From positions 1 to 64,000 of the forward strand of contig NZ_PIQA01000006.1 of the NCBI RefSeq assembly GCF_003987095.1: a stretch of 64,000 nucleotides of DNA. Reading direction: 5' to 3'. The first letter of the stretch is position 1. Each line of letters opens with the position of its first letter. This DNA comes from Idiomarina piscisalsi (GTDB taxonomy: Bacteria > Pseudomonadota > Gammaproteobacteria > Enterobacterales > Alteromonadaceae). Of this stretch, positions 48,425 to 57,685 are shown one piece after another. The position numbers were made by a program, and so were the translations under genes. Under the pieces are notes generated by a model. The model was given only the letters and a program-made list of their open reading frames with translations. It was not told the origin of the DNA and made no database searches.

Positions 48425-48433
48425 TGATACACT
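48425..48433 (+). promoter_or_regulatory. Candidate extended -10 promoter for amgK
   Basis: TGATACACT is an extended -10 of the same form as the one proposed before mpl (TACACT core), 39 bases upstream of the amgK start codon. No good -35 is present. Confidence 0.4.
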
Positions 48434-48472
48434 GCAAGTTTAGGCACATAAAGCATATTTCTGGAGGACATT

Positions 48473-49474
48473 TTGGAAGACAAGCGAGAGCTGGCTCTGC
48501 AAGCCTGGTGTGAGTCGCAAACCGGAGTAACACAACCTACCCTGGAAGTGGTGTCGGGAGATGCCAGTTTTCGTCGTTATTTTAGAGCGACTAACGGCCG
48601 TGAGAGCCTTATTGCGGTTGACTGTCCTCCAGATAAAGAGCCTATGGAACCTTTTTTGGCGGTTGCTGAAGCATACCGTGATGCTGGCGTTACTGTACCG
48701 GAAGTGATTGCGGCTGACACTGAACATGGCTTTATGCTGCAGTCAGATTTTGGCCAAATTTTGTTACTGAGTAAGCTTCACGCGCGCAATGCCCGTCAAT
48801 TTTATGAGCAAGCCCTTGCTGCATTACCTAACATTATGGATGTCACCAATACCCGAAAAGGGGACTTGCCCAAGTTTGATAAAGCGCTGTTGGAACGTGA
48901 GTTAGGGCTGTTCAAAGACTGGTTATTGGGTACTCATTTAACCATAAGCTGGCAGCCTGAAGATGAGCGCATTTGGAAGGACTTTTGCGACAAAATGATC
49001 AGTAATGCATTGTCACAACCCCAGGTTGGCGTGCATCGCGACTATCATTCCAGAAACTTAATGCTGCTCAGCGATGACCGTATTGGCATTATCGACTTTC
49101 AGGATGCAGTAGTGGGCCCCATTACTTATGACGCTGTGTCGCTATTGCGCGACTGCTATATTGAGTGGCCCGATGAATTGGTTGATGAGTTGAGTGATCG
49201 TTTGCGCCAACATTTAATAGAAACGAACCGATTAGCAGCACAGACTGGCTTAGCCCAGTGGCAACAGTGGTTTGACTTAATGGGCATGCAGCGGCATACC
49301 AAAGCGGCAGGCATTTTTGCACGCCTGGCCCATCGCGACAAAAAGCCAGGGTACCTGCAGGACGTGCCCAGAACCTTGGGTTATTTAGAACGCGTAAGCC
49401 AGCGATACAGTGAGCTGAAAGAATATAACGCCTGGCTCAATGAACGTGTGTTGCCGGCGTGGGAGCAGCAATGA
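48473..49474 (+). CDS. amgK: N-acetylmuramate/N-acetylglucosamine kinase
   Basis: Phosphorylates MurNAc at the anomeric position, the step before MurU in the recycling bypass around de novo UDP-MurNAc synthesis. The 333-residue protein has the aminoglycoside-phosphotransferase fold: SGDASFRRYFRA, the catalytic loop GVHRDYHSRNLM, and the metal-binding IGIIDFQDA. It starts with TTG, with GGAGG five bases upstream. The stop overlaps the murU start (ATGA). Confidence 0.9.
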   Translation: MEDKRELALQAWCESQTGVTQPTLEVVSGDASFRRYFRATNGRESLIAVDCPPDKEPMEPFLAVAEAYRDAGVTVPEVIAADTEHGFMLQSDFGQILLLSKLHARNARQFYEQALAALPNIMDVTNTRKGDLPKFDKALLERELGLFKDWLLGTHLTISWQPEDERIWKDFCDKMISNALSQPQVGVHRDYHSRNLMLLSDDRIGIIDFQDAVVGPITYDAVSLLRDCYIEWPDELVDELSDRLRQHLIETNRLAAQTGLAQWQQWFDLMGMQRHTKAAGIFARLAHRDKKPGYLQDVPRTLGYLERVSQRYSELKEYNAWLNERVLPAWEQQ

Positions 49475-50148
49475 AAGCAATGATTTTAGCTGCAGGTAGC
49501 GGGCAGCGTATGCGTCCATTGACGGATAACCAGCCGAAACCTCTGCTGCCTGTCGCCGGAAAGCCCTTGTTGGCTTACCACTTAGAAAAGCTCGCGAAGG
49601 CAGGAGTGACTGAAGTGGTTATTAACCATGCCTGGAAAGGCGAGCAAATTGAACACTTTGTTGGAGACGGCTCTGACTGGCAGATTCAGGTGTCATTCTC
49701 TCCGGAGCCCGAGGGCGGACTTGAAACCGCCGGCGGTATTATTCAAGCGCTGCCGCTGCTCGGAGATGATCCTTTCTGGGTCATTAACGGGGATATTTGG
49801 ACAGACTGGGATTACTCTGAGCTGCCGAAAAGCCTACCCGATGATAAGCTGGCGCATTTGCTGATGGTTGATAACCCACCGCATAATCCTGACGGTGACT
49901 TTGGTGTTGTCGACGGCTGCTTAGTTGAAAAGCCGCTAGGTGAATCAAAAACCTTTGCGGGTATTGGCTTGTATCGAAAAGAGTTACTGCAGCCATACCC
50001 TGAGGGCAAACTTCCGTTAAAACCGTTTTTTGAGAAAGCCATATCAGAACAAAACGTCCTTGCCTCTGTAATGAAAGGTCTTTGGACAGATGTAGGCACA
50101 CCCGAGCGGCTTGAGCAACTGAATCAACAAGTAAGGAAGTATCAATGA
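49471..50148 (+). CDS. murU: N-acetylmuramate alpha-1-phosphate uridylyltransferase
   Basis: Converts MurNAc 1-phosphate and UTP to UDP-MurNAc. The 225-residue nucleotidyltransferase begins MKAMILAAGSGQRMRPLTDNQ with the signature loop, then PKPLLPVAGKPLL, VINGDIWTDWD and a terminal WTDVGTPERL. Coupling to amgK separates it from glucose-1-phosphate thymidylyltransferases. It overlaps djlA by four bases. Confidence 0.92.
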   Translation: MKAMILAAGSGQRMRPLTDNQPKPLLPVAGKPLLAYHLEKLAKAGVTEVVINHAWKGEQIEHFVGDGSDWQIQVSFSPEPEGGLETAGGIIQALPLLGDDPFWVINGDIWTDWDYSELPKSLPDDKLAHLLMVDNPPHNPDGDFGVVDGCLVEKPLGESKTFAGIGLYRKELLQPYPEGKLPLKPFFEKAISEQNVLASVMKGLWTDVGTPERLEQLNQQVRKYQ

Positions 50149-50981
50149 TTTGGGGAAAGGTAATAGGTGCGTTGGCTGGTTTCGCTTTTATGAAGTGGCC
50201 CGGAGCGATTTTGGGGGCGTTGGTTGGTCATTGGTTTGACCGTGGTATGGCTCAGGATTTTTCCAAGCGGGGTGCCTGGGGACGCTTCTTATACGGTGCT
50301 GAAAAAGCGGTGGGGGATGCAAACTTTATTTATACCCTATTTGCGGTGATGGGGCATGTGGCCAAAGCGAAAGGGCGAGTGACTGAGCGCGACATTGCAC
50401 AAGCGCAGTATTTAATGCAGCAATTAAAACTGGGAACAGATGCCACCAAAGAAGCGCAAGATGCTTTTCGTGAAGGCAAAGAACCCACTTTTCCTCTGCA
50501 ACAAGTAATGAAAGATTTTAGTGCGTCGTTTTACGGCAATCGAGATGTGCTTCAGCTCTTTATGGAACAGCTGATTGGCCTGGCGCTGAATGATGGCGTA
50601 CTGGAAAAGGCCGAACATGAAGTACTGGTGGATGTGGCAAAAGCGCTGGGCTTCACGCGCTTCCAGCTTGACCAATGGTTGATCATGGAAAAAGCGGCGT
50701 TTCGCTTTCATCAACAGCGTCAGCGCAGTCATACCGGCAGCGGTGGACGCCAGTCGTCGACCAAAAGTGATTTAGAAGACGCTTACCAAATATTGGGTGT
50801 CACTGAAAAAAACAGCAATGCGGAAATTAAAAAGGCGTACCGGAAGTTGATGGCGCGACACCATCCGGACAAGCTGGCTTCACAAGGGCTTCCGGAAGAG
50901 GTGATGAAGCAGGCGCAGCAAAAAGCTCGTGACATTCAGGCTGCGTATGAACAGGTAAAAGAACACCGAAACATTCGGTAG
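50145..50981 (+). CDS. djlA: Membrane-anchored J-domain co-chaperone DjlA
   Basis: A DnaK co-chaperone anchored in the inner membrane. The 278-residue protein has a glycine-containing N-terminal membrane segment (about 3-27), a TerB-like central domain (about 55-180) and a C-terminal J domain (about 208-275) with HPD in ARHHPDKL. The position beside lptD is the same as in E. coli. Confidence 0.94.
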   Translation: MIWGKVIGALAGFAFMKWPGAILGALVGHWFDRGMAQDFSKRGAWGRFLYGAEKAVGDANFIYTLFAVMGHVAKAKGRVTERDIAQAQYLMQQLKLGTDATKEAQDAFREGKEPTFPLQQVMKDFSASFYGNRDVLQLFMEQLIGLALNDGVLEKAEHEVLVDVAKALGFTRFQLDQWLIMEKAAFRFHQQRQRSHTGSGGRQSSTKSDLEDAYQILGVTEKNSNAEIKKAYRKLMARHHPDKLASQGLPEEVMKQAQQKARDIQAAYEQVKEHRNIR

Positions 50982-50987
50982 TTGTGG

Positions 50988-51779
50988 TTAATAACCGTGA
51001 AATTCGAGCCAGCCTTTTACGGTAGAGCGCAGCTCTTTTTGTCCTGAGTTACCGGAACTGAGTAGCTTTCGCTGACGGTAAGAAACGTGTTGGTATTTGG
51101 TGGCGAGTTTTTTTCGTAACGTCCACTGAGCGTCGAGCCAATGATTACTCTCGGCAGTTCGAATATCCAGAATAGGCAGCGGCGACTTAGCGATTCGTTC
51201 CGACAGTGCCTTGTTGAAATGATACTGAGGAATGTAAGCATTCACTATCACCAATGCATCGGGCATCATTGAGGGCGTTTTTTCGAGTAACCGCAACGTA
51301 ATATCAGCGGTTATTCCCTCTACAACCCAAACGGCAAACCCAGGCCGGCTTAGAGTCTCGTCCTGCAATAGCGCTATGCGGTTTTCAAGCGCAGCAACTA
51401 AAGGTTCAAATACACTGTCATCGGCTTGCTGCGGAAAGTGCGTGCTTGTAGCCGGCGTTTGCAGGTTGTCTGTACGAATGGTGTTATCCGGTGGTGTCAA
51501 CGCCCAGGTGGTCCAGCCAAAGTCTGGTGCCACGTTGTACAAATAACTGACATAAAATGACTGCAGCGGATGATAATGCCAGTCGGGAATAAGCGTCATT
51601 TGTCCACTCTCAAACGCCTGTAAATATTCTTTTTTTAGCACTAAAAAGCGTGCAGCGTCACCGTCCGTTAACCAATGCAGCTGGTCTTCGGGAAGGTAAC
51701 GCTGCAAATCGTCCTGTGCATTCAACACAGGAGCAGTGACGAAAAACAGCAAAAAGGCGATAAGAAAATGACGTTTCAT
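50988..51779 (-). CDS. Secreted DUF3530 family protein
   Basis: The 263-residue protein has a signal peptide (to about residue 21, LNA-Q). The mature chain shows the DUF3530 pattern, a degenerate alpha/beta-hydrolase-like fold: WTTWALTPPD early, VVEGITADITLRLLE in the nucleophile-elbow region without a convincing GxSxG, and PILDIRTAESNHW later. Function is unknown. It converges on djlA with a 6-base gap. Confidence 0.78.
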   Translation of the reverse strand: MKRHFLIAFLLFFVTAPVLNAQDDLQRYLPEDQLHWLTDGDAARFLVLKKEYLQAFESGQMTLIPDWHYHPLQSFYVSYLYNVAPDFGWTTWALTPPDNTIRTDNLQTPATSTHFPQQADDSVFEPLVAALENRIALLQDETLSRPGFAVWVVEGITADITLRLLEKTPSMMPDALVIVNAYIPQYHFNKALSERIAKSPLPILDIRTAESNHWLDAQWTLRKKLATKYQHVSYRQRKLLSSGNSGQKELRSTVKGWLEFHGY

Positions 51780-51833
51780 AGTTGTAATATCGGCTTTAGG
51801 GAACGGAACTTGATAATAAAGAGGCGTAAAAAA

Positions 51834-52490
51834 TTAAAAAGGCAGCGGGCTTGTGAAAGTAACGGTTTGCTCGGTGAGAGGGTGACTAATCGTTAATGAC
51901 TGAGCGTGTAAGTGTAATCGCTCAGTCATGTTAAAGGCGTCAGTGTGTGCGTAAAACTTGTCCCCCAAAATGGGGCAACCTAACGCCTGCATGTGCACGC
52001 GAAGCTGGTGTGAACGTCCGGTATGCGGGTAGAGCTCAACCCGTGAATAGTTTTCATTAGTTGCTAACACGCGGTAACCCGTGGTGCTGTCTTTGCCGGT
52101 AAAAAAGTCCATGTGTTGGCGAGGGCGGTTCGGCCAGTCACATGACAGCGGGAGTTCAACAACGCCTTGTTGCGCTGGTAAGCGGCTCCACACGTCAGCA
52201 ATGTACGTCTTTTTAGTCACGCGCTGCTGAAATTGACGGCTAATATGGCTTTGAGCATGGCGAGTTTTTGCCAGCAGAATGACCCCCGAGGTTGCCATGT
52301 CGAGTCGGTGAACAACTCGAATATCGGGTAATACACGCTGTGCCCTGGTATATACAGAGTCGCGATGATCAATATGCTTACCAGGCACACTGAGCAAGCC
52401 CCCTGGCTTATCAACCACCAGCAATTCAGAGTCCTCGTAGATAACCTTTAGGTAAGGCTCTAACGGTGGCTGATAATGCAAAAGGGCCAT
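51834..52490 (-). CDS. rluA: Dual-specificity 23S rRNA/tRNA pseudouridine synthase RluA
   Basis: Makes pseudouridine at position 746 of 23S rRNA and 32 of several tRNAs (E. coli numbering). The 218-residue protein equals E. coli RluA in length, lacks an S4 domain and has the catalytic Asp in VHRLDMATSG. Other motifs are VVDKPGGLLSVPGK and PHTGRSHQLRVHM. It overlaps the rapA stop by one base (TAATG). Confidence 0.94.
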   Translation of the reverse strand: MALLHYQPPLEPYLKVIYEDSELLVVDKPGGLLSVPGKHIDHRDSVYTRAQRVLPDIRVVHRLDMATSGVILLAKTRHAQSHISRQFQQRVTKKTYIADVWSRLPAQQGVVELPLSCDWPNRPRQHMDFFTGKDSTTGYRVLATNENYSRVELYPHTGRSHQLRVHMQALGCPILGDKFYAHTDAFNMTERLHLHAQSLTISHPLTEQTVTFTSPLPF

Positions 52491-55150
52491 TAGTGATTAT
52501 TCACCAATATGCGAATAGCCGTTAGCGACAGTTGCGGCTGCTCGGTTGCGGCCAACAAAGTGGCTTGGCGCTCTTTGAGAGCTTCAATTTCTGATTCACG
52601 AACGGATGGGTTCACGTCCTTTAATGCTTCCAAACGGTTGAGCTCGCGTTGGAGGGTCTCACTGATTTTTTCTTGCTGCTCATTAACCAGCCGTTCTTGC
52701 CAACTGCGAGCTTGGTCCTGAGCGCCGTGTATCAGATCTTGTGCCGGTCCGCGTAACTGCTTAAGAATTTGGCGAGCGGTTTTTTTATCAAGGAAACTGG
52801 CTTGCTGATCAAGTAACTCTCTGGATACTTTATCGGATAGCTCTCTGCCTTGGCTATCTAATAGCAGACGTAGGTTACCTTGCGGGCAAAACTCCTGCAC
52901 CGCCGTTTTAGCAGGCGCTACTACCGTATTGGTAAAGTCCAGCTCAAGAAACCAGGCGCCCGCTGGAATAGCCGTGTTTTTCATTTGCGCAACGCAGGTA
53001 CTTCCAAAGTCGTCTGAAGACAGAAGCTCTAAAGCGGCCTGAACCATCGGATGATCCCAGCTGAGAAAGTCGACATCTTCAAAATTTAATGCAGTAACAC
53101 GATCGAAAGTGACAGTAATGCCATCCTCCGGCAGACCCGGAAGCCCTGGTATGCGCATGTGTTCGCTGGCGCGAATGAACCAACGGCTCTCGTCCAGAAC
53201 TTCGTTGTTCACACCAAAGCGGTCCCAAAATGCAAGCATAAAGTCCGCAACCGTATCAACGTCTGAGTCTGCATTGATATGTTCAATAATGCGCTCAGCT
53301 TGTTCAGGTCGGCAGGCGTTCATTGCCTGCAGTTTGTCATGACCCTGCTTATTAAGTTCACGCCAAGCCTCACTCAACTCCTGAGTTTGCTGAATAATGT
53401 CGTCGGACAAGGGCTGACGTTTTTGAAGTGCCGCTTCAATGAAGGTGCCAAAGGCGTCGTAAAGTTTACGACCAATGGCATTACACTGGCGGAAGGCATT
53501 CATGCCTTGTTCATACCACGGCAGCAAAATGGATTCGCTTGAACCTGAAGTATAAGGCAGATAGATATCAATCGTATTTTGCTGACCAATTCGGTCTAAA
53601 CGGCCAATGCGCTGCTCGAGTAAATCGGGGTTGGTTGGCAAATCGAATAAAATCAGTTGGCTAACAAACTGAAAGTTACGGCCTTCGCTGCCAATTTCAG
53701 AGCATAATAACACTGGGCTGCCGTCTTCTTCACTTGCAAAGAATGCTGCGGAACGGTCACGTTCAGTCAGTGTCATGCCTTCATGGAAGGTGGCCGCCTG
53801 AACCCCGGCTAAAACGCGCAATGCTTCCGATAAGTCGAGTACCTGCTCAGCGGTTTTACAAATGAGGAGCGCTTTAGTATTGCGATTCTCTTGAATGTGG
53901 TTAATGAGCCAGTCGACTCGTGGGTCATCCATCCACCAGGGCATACCCTCTTCTGGCGTAAACTCAGGCAGTTCTATGGGATGGAATCGGCGCTCGGGAA
54001 AGCCGCCAATGTCTGCACGACGATTTCGGAACATGACTCGGCCGCTACCGTATTTATCGAGAAGCTCATCGAGTTTCTCGCTATCGGTAATTGATTCTGC
54101 TTGTTCGGCGAGCTCTTTGTAATGCTCTTGCTCTTTTAAAAAGGCTTCGTAGTCATTGAAGCGATCAGGGTCAAGCAGCTGCAAGCGTAAGAAATGTCCT
54201 TCTGACCCCTCTTGTTCAGGCGTTGCTGTTAACAGCAATAGTCCGGGAATGGATTCACACAGTGCTTTGACTTGCGCAAACTCATCAGCGTCGGGTTGTA
54301 AGTGGTGGGCTTCGTCAATAACGAGTAAGTCGAAATCAGCGTCCGACAAAGCACTTTGCCATTTCGGCTCTTTAATAAAGTCACTGCTGACAATAATATG
54401 CTGTTCCGTGAGAAACGGGTTTTCTGTATCTTCTGAGGCTTGTTCACAACGCTCTTCGTCAAACAGGGTGAAGCTTAAAGCAAAGCGGCGGCGCAACTCA
54501 ATGAGCCACTGATGCATGAGCGATTCAGGCACCACTATCAGAACTCGACTGGAGCGGTCGGTCATCAGTCGGCGCTTTATGATCATGCCAGCTTCAATAG
54601 TTTTACCTAAGCCTACTTCGTCGGCTAAAAGAACGCGTGGGTGGTAGCGGTCAGCCACTGTTTTTGCAATATATAACTGATGTGGCAGTAAGTGCGTGCG
54701 CACACCCAAAAGTCCGGCGACTTCGCTGTTTTGATACGCAGCCAAATGCTGATTCGCTTCGCAGCGTAATTGGTACATATCTAAGCGGTCGGCTTGTCCT
54801 GCCAGTAAACGGGTCAGCGCTGGGTTGTTGTCAATTTGGTACGACAACTGCGGTTCGGGAACAGCAACACTCTCTTGCGTGTCTTCGCGTGTGCCGTGGT
54901 AAGTGACAATGCCTGCCGCTTCAGACAGCTCCTCAATAATAAAGGCCCAGCCCTCAGCGTGTTTCCCTTGTTGCCCTTCCTGCAATAGGTAACGGGCTAA
55001 AGGCGCTTCTTGTGCAGCATACAAGCGCACCTCACCGTTGGCAGGAAACATAACGGTTATGTGGCGTCCCTCTGCTTGTGTGATAAGGCCAAGCCCCATT
55101 TCTGTTTCGGTTTCACTGAGATACCGTTGGCCGACTCTAAATTCACTCAC
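52490..55150 (-). CDS. rapA: RNA polymerase-associated ATPase RapA
   Basis: A Swi2/Snf2-type ATPase that binds RNA polymerase and helps recycle it. From the GTG at 55150 (GGGAG seven bases upstream) it has 886 residues, shorter than the E. coli 968. The N-terminal Tudor-like domains precede the ATPase: Walker A ADEVGLGKTIEAG, DEAH box VIDEAHHL, and GSEGRNFQF and QRIGRLDRIGQ in the second RecA lobe. The length difference appears to come from a shorter region between the two lobes. An upstream in-frame TTG lacks a ribosome site. Confidence 0.94.
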   Translation of the reverse strand: MSEFRVGQRYLSETETEMGLGLITQAEGRHITVMFPANGEVRLYAAQEAPLARYLLQEGQQGKHAEGWAFIIEELSEAAGIVTYHGTREDTQESVAVPEPQLSYQIDNNPALTRLLAGQADRLDMYQLRCEANQHLAAYQNSEVAGLLGVRTHLLPHQLYIAKTVADRYHPRVLLADEVGLGKTIEAGMIIKRRLMTDRSSRVLIVVPESLMHQWLIELRRRFALSFTLFDEERCEQASEDTENPFLTEQHIIVSSDFIKEPKWQSALSDADFDLLVIDEAHHLQPDADEFAQVKALCESIPGLLLLTATPEQEGSEGHFLRLQLLDPDRFNDYEAFLKEQEHYKELAEQAESITDSEKLDELLDKYGSGRVMFRNRRADIGGFPERRFHPIELPEFTPEEGMPWWMDDPRVDWLINHIQENRNTKALLICKTAEQVLDLSEALRVLAGVQAATFHEGMTLTERDRSAAFFASEEDGSPVLLCSEIGSEGRNFQFVSQLILFDLPTNPDLLEQRIGRLDRIGQQNTIDIYLPYTSGSSESILLPWYEQGMNAFRQCNAIGRKLYDAFGTFIEAALQKRQPLSDDIIQQTQELSEAWRELNKQGHDKLQAMNACRPEQAERIIEHINADSDVDTVADFMLAFWDRFGVNNEVLDESRWFIRASEHMRIPGLPGLPEDGITVTFDRVTALNFEDVDFLSWDHPMVQAALELLSSDDFGSTCVAQMKNTAIPAGAWFLELDFTNTVVAPAKTAVQEFCPQGNLRLLLDSQGRELSDKVSRELLDQQASFLDKKTARQILKQLRGPAQDLIHGAQDQARSWQERLVNEQQEKISETLQRELNRLEALKDVNPSVRESEIEALKERQATLLAATEQPQLSLTAIRILVNNH

Positions 55151-55240
55151 TGCAGAACTCCCAATCGCTTTATTTAAGGGCGGCAATGGTACTTAATTCG
55201 CCGAAAAATTCCGAGAAAAAATTTTCTCTGTGTCACTATT

Positions 55241-55269
55241 TTGTCATTAATTTTAGGCTAAGCTGTAAT
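55241..55269 (+). promoter_or_regulatory. Sigma-70-type promoter of the PIN-PhoH gene
   Basis: TTGTCA (55241-55246) and TGTAAT (55264-55269) are separated by exactly 17 bases, each a 5/6 match to consensus, about 30 bases upstream of the ATG. The surrounding 148-base gap to rapA is AT-rich. Confidence 0.65.
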
Positions 55270-55298
55270 TAAACAGTAACGACAAAAGGTAAACGCCT

Positions 55299-56687
55299 AT
55301 GTCTGAAAATAAAGCGGGTAAATACTTCATCCTCGACACCAACATTCTACTGCATGACCCTCTTGCCTTCCTCAACTTCGACGAGCACAACGTTATTATT
55401 CCAATGGTTGTTCTCGAAGAACTCGACAAAATTAAAGACCGAAATAAAGACGTCAGCCGTGAGGCGAGGGTGGCAATTCGTTCTTTAGAAGAGGCGTTAA
55501 AAGAGGCTCGGCCGGATGAAATTATTGATGGCGTGAAGCTCAGCCGTATGCACGGCGAGCACAACGCTCAAGGCACCTTGGCAATATTCCCGGATTATCA
55601 GTTGGAACAAAACGAGTCGGTGCTATCTTTATCCGAGAATGACCACCGTATTATTCAGGCTGCCCTGGAGATTCAGAAAGATAAGTCTCCGGCAGCGGTT
55701 GTTCTCGTGACAAAGGACATCAACATGCGCCTGAAAGCCAAAGGCGCGGGCATGAAATATGTCGAAGACTACCGTACCGATCAGCTTATTGACGACATTC
55801 GCTTATTGACCAAAGGATTTTATAAGTTTGAGGGGGATTTTTGGTCGCAGGTCGGTGAAGTTGAAACGCATCAGGAAGGCCGTGACGCTTACCACACAGT
55901 TGGACGAGAGTTGCTGCCGCAGATATTTGCAAATGAATATATTATTGATGAAACCAACAGCTTTGCGGCCCGGGTGGATACCTACGACAAAGACTCGGTA
56001 ACCCTTATGGACTTAGGCGTTGAACGGTTAATGTCGTATGACGCCTGGGGTGTACGACCAAAAAATATTTATCAGGCAATGGCGCTGCACGCTTTATTAG
56101 ACACCCATATGGATATGGTCATTCTAACGGGGCCTGCCGGTAGCGGGAAAACCTTTTTGGCGCTTTCGGCGGCTTTGCAAATGGTGGTCGAGCAGGGCAT
56201 TTATGAAAAAATTATTGTGACCCGCAATACGCCGGAAATTGCTGAGTCGATAGGCTATTTGCCAGGTACGGAAGAAGAAAAAATGGCACCTTGGCTATCG
56301 GCTATTACCGACTCACTGGAAGCTTTACACAAGCATGATGAAAGCATGGAGTCGAGCCTTAGCTACATTATGAAAAAGGCGAATATTCAGTTTAAGTCTT
56401 TAAACTTTATGCGTGGACGCAGTATTCAGAATGCCATTGTCATTCTGGATGAAGCGCAGAATTTAACGGCCTCACAGCTTAAAACACTCATAACTCGCTG
56501 TGGGGAGAACACTAAATTGATTGTATCGGGGAACCTGGCGCAAATAGACAGTTATTACTTAACCGCGGTCACATCGGGCCTGACTTATATTGTGGAACGT
56601 TTTAAAGACTACCCGGGCAGTGCGACTGTGAACTTAAACGGTGTGGTACGCAGCTCCTTGGCGCAATTTGCGGAAGAGCATTTATAA
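55299..56687 (+). CDS. PIN-domain and PhoH-type ATPase protein
   Basis: The 462-residue fusion starts with a PIN nuclease-like domain (about 10-150; acidic residues in YFILDTNILLHD, VVLEELDKIK and VTKDINMRLKA). It ends with a PhoH ATPase (about 255-455; Walker A GPAGSGKTFLAL, and VILDEAQNL). This is the PhoH2-like (YlaK) architecture, linked in other bacteria to RNA unwinding and cleavage. No antitoxin-like gene precedes it. Confidence 0.9.
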   Translation: MSENKAGKYFILDTNILLHDPLAFLNFDEHNVIIPMVVLEELDKIKDRNKDVSREARVAIRSLEEALKEARPDEIIDGVKLSRMHGEHNAQGTLAIFPDYQLEQNESVLSLSENDHRIIQAALEIQKDKSPAAVVLVTKDINMRLKAKGAGMKYVEDYRTDQLIDDIRLLTKGFYKFEGDFWSQVGEVETHQEGRDAYHTVGRELLPQIFANEYIIDETNSFAARVDTYDKDSVTLMDLGVERLMSYDAWGVRPKNIYQAMALHALLDTHMDMVILTGPAGSGKTFLALSAALQMVVEQGIYEKIIVTRNTPEIAESIGYLPGTEEEKMAPWLSAITDSLEALHKHDESMESSLSYIMKKANIQFKSLNFMRGRSIQNAIVILDEAQNLTASQLKTLITRCGENTKLIVSGNLAQIDSYYLTAVTSGLTYIVERFKDYPGSATVNLNGVVRSSLAQFAEEHL

Positions 56688-56697
56688 AGCGGGAAAA

Positions 56698-57666
56698 TTA
56701 ATTCACGGGTTTTACAGTGTACTGACCGGTGCGAATATGAAACTCGGTATCTTCACCTACGGTTCCCGCCGGCATAGCGGCGGGGCCGGTAACATCAACC
56801 AGCACGTACTGAATGCCTTCATGCTCAATGGTCGTGTCATTATCACGCTTGCTCATATTAATACCGAAAACCGCATGCTCGGGTAAGTAAATAATTGCCA
56901 TTTTAGCGTTATTGATAATGTTACGCATAATGGCCGTCATTAGCGTCACTTTGCTGTCGCAGTCGCCTTGGTTGTAATAAATCAGTTGATTCGGTGGAAT
57001 AAAGCCATCGCCCCGGCTGTCGAGTTTGTTGGTCAATTCGTTGTAAGGTATTTGCTGTAGGAAACTGGTCACATAATTAATGTAATTTCGCTGTGTATTG
57101 TCACCCAACTGCTCGCCAATCGCATTAATTAGCGGCTTTATGACGTTCTCCATTTCCCTGGCTATAGCGGCATGGTCTGGAATGATACCTCGCTCTCCAG
57201 GTGGCAGTGATATACTTTCGTAGAAATTAGAGTCCAGATAGTCAGTCCAGCGCTCATTGTAATACTCGCGCAAGCGTCTCTTGTACTGCTCGAGTTGATT
57301 TTGCTGCTCTTGACTTCTCGCCCTACTTGTCACTAGTTCCACGCTTTGCTGCCTGGGGGTTAGTTTTGCTTGAATACCTCGCCAATTTTGCTGGCGAATG
57401 TATCGGTTGAGCTGGCGGCTCAATTCACGCTGACTGCGTTCACGATTAAACCCGCGATAACGCTTTAAGGGTTCCAGAAAGTCTTTTTTGTGAGCGGAAA
57501 ACTCTATGGTGTTTTGATTACCATCGAAGTCGTCCCAGTGATACGAAAAGTGGAGTTGGTTGTCTTTTTCATCAAGCTGAAAAAAAGATTGAGCAAGGCT
57601 GCTCGAGGAAAATAACAGTAAAAAACTGAGAAAAAGCCAGAAAAACGCACCGGTATGATGTGTCAC
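56698..57666 (-). CDS. Secreted transglutaminase-like protein of unknown function
   Basis: The 322-residue protein starts at GTG with AAGGA seven bases upstream and has a signal peptide (to about residue 25, SLA-Q). The middle part (about 60-160) is a charged, Arg/Gln-rich helical region. The C-terminal part resembles a transglutaminase/protease core: Cys236 in GDCDSK, His264 in PEHAVFG and Asp291 in VLVDVTGP have the order and spacing of the catalytic triad. The protein is therefore probably a periplasmic cysteine hydrolase or transferase, but the substrate is unknown and I do not recognise the family. It is the last gene after rsmE-gshB-yqgE-ruvX and the small gene at 57686. Confidence 0.65.
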   Translation of the reverse strand: MTHHTGAFFWLFLSFLLLFSSSSLAQSFFQLDEKDNQLHFSYHWDDFDGNQNTIEFSAHKKDFLEPLKRYRGFNRERSQRELSRQLNRYIRQQNWRGIQAKLTPRQQSVELVTSRARSQEQQNQLEQYKRRLREYYNERWTDYLDSNFYESISLPPGERGIIPDHAAIAREMENVIKPLINAIGEQLGDNTQRNYINYVTSFLQQIPYNELTNKLDSRGDGFIPPNQLIYYNQGDCDSKVTLMTAIMRNIINNAKMAIIYLPEHAVFGINMSKRDNDTTIEHEGIQYVLVDVTGPAAMPAGTVGEDTEFHIRTGQYTVKPVN

Positions 57667-57685
57667 GCTGGCTTCCTTAACGTCC

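Noticed and set aside
48348-48472. Sigma-E promoter upstream of lptD
   Set aside because: An AAACTT element exists on the minus strand but the matching -10 at proper distance is poor, so it is not listed as a feature.
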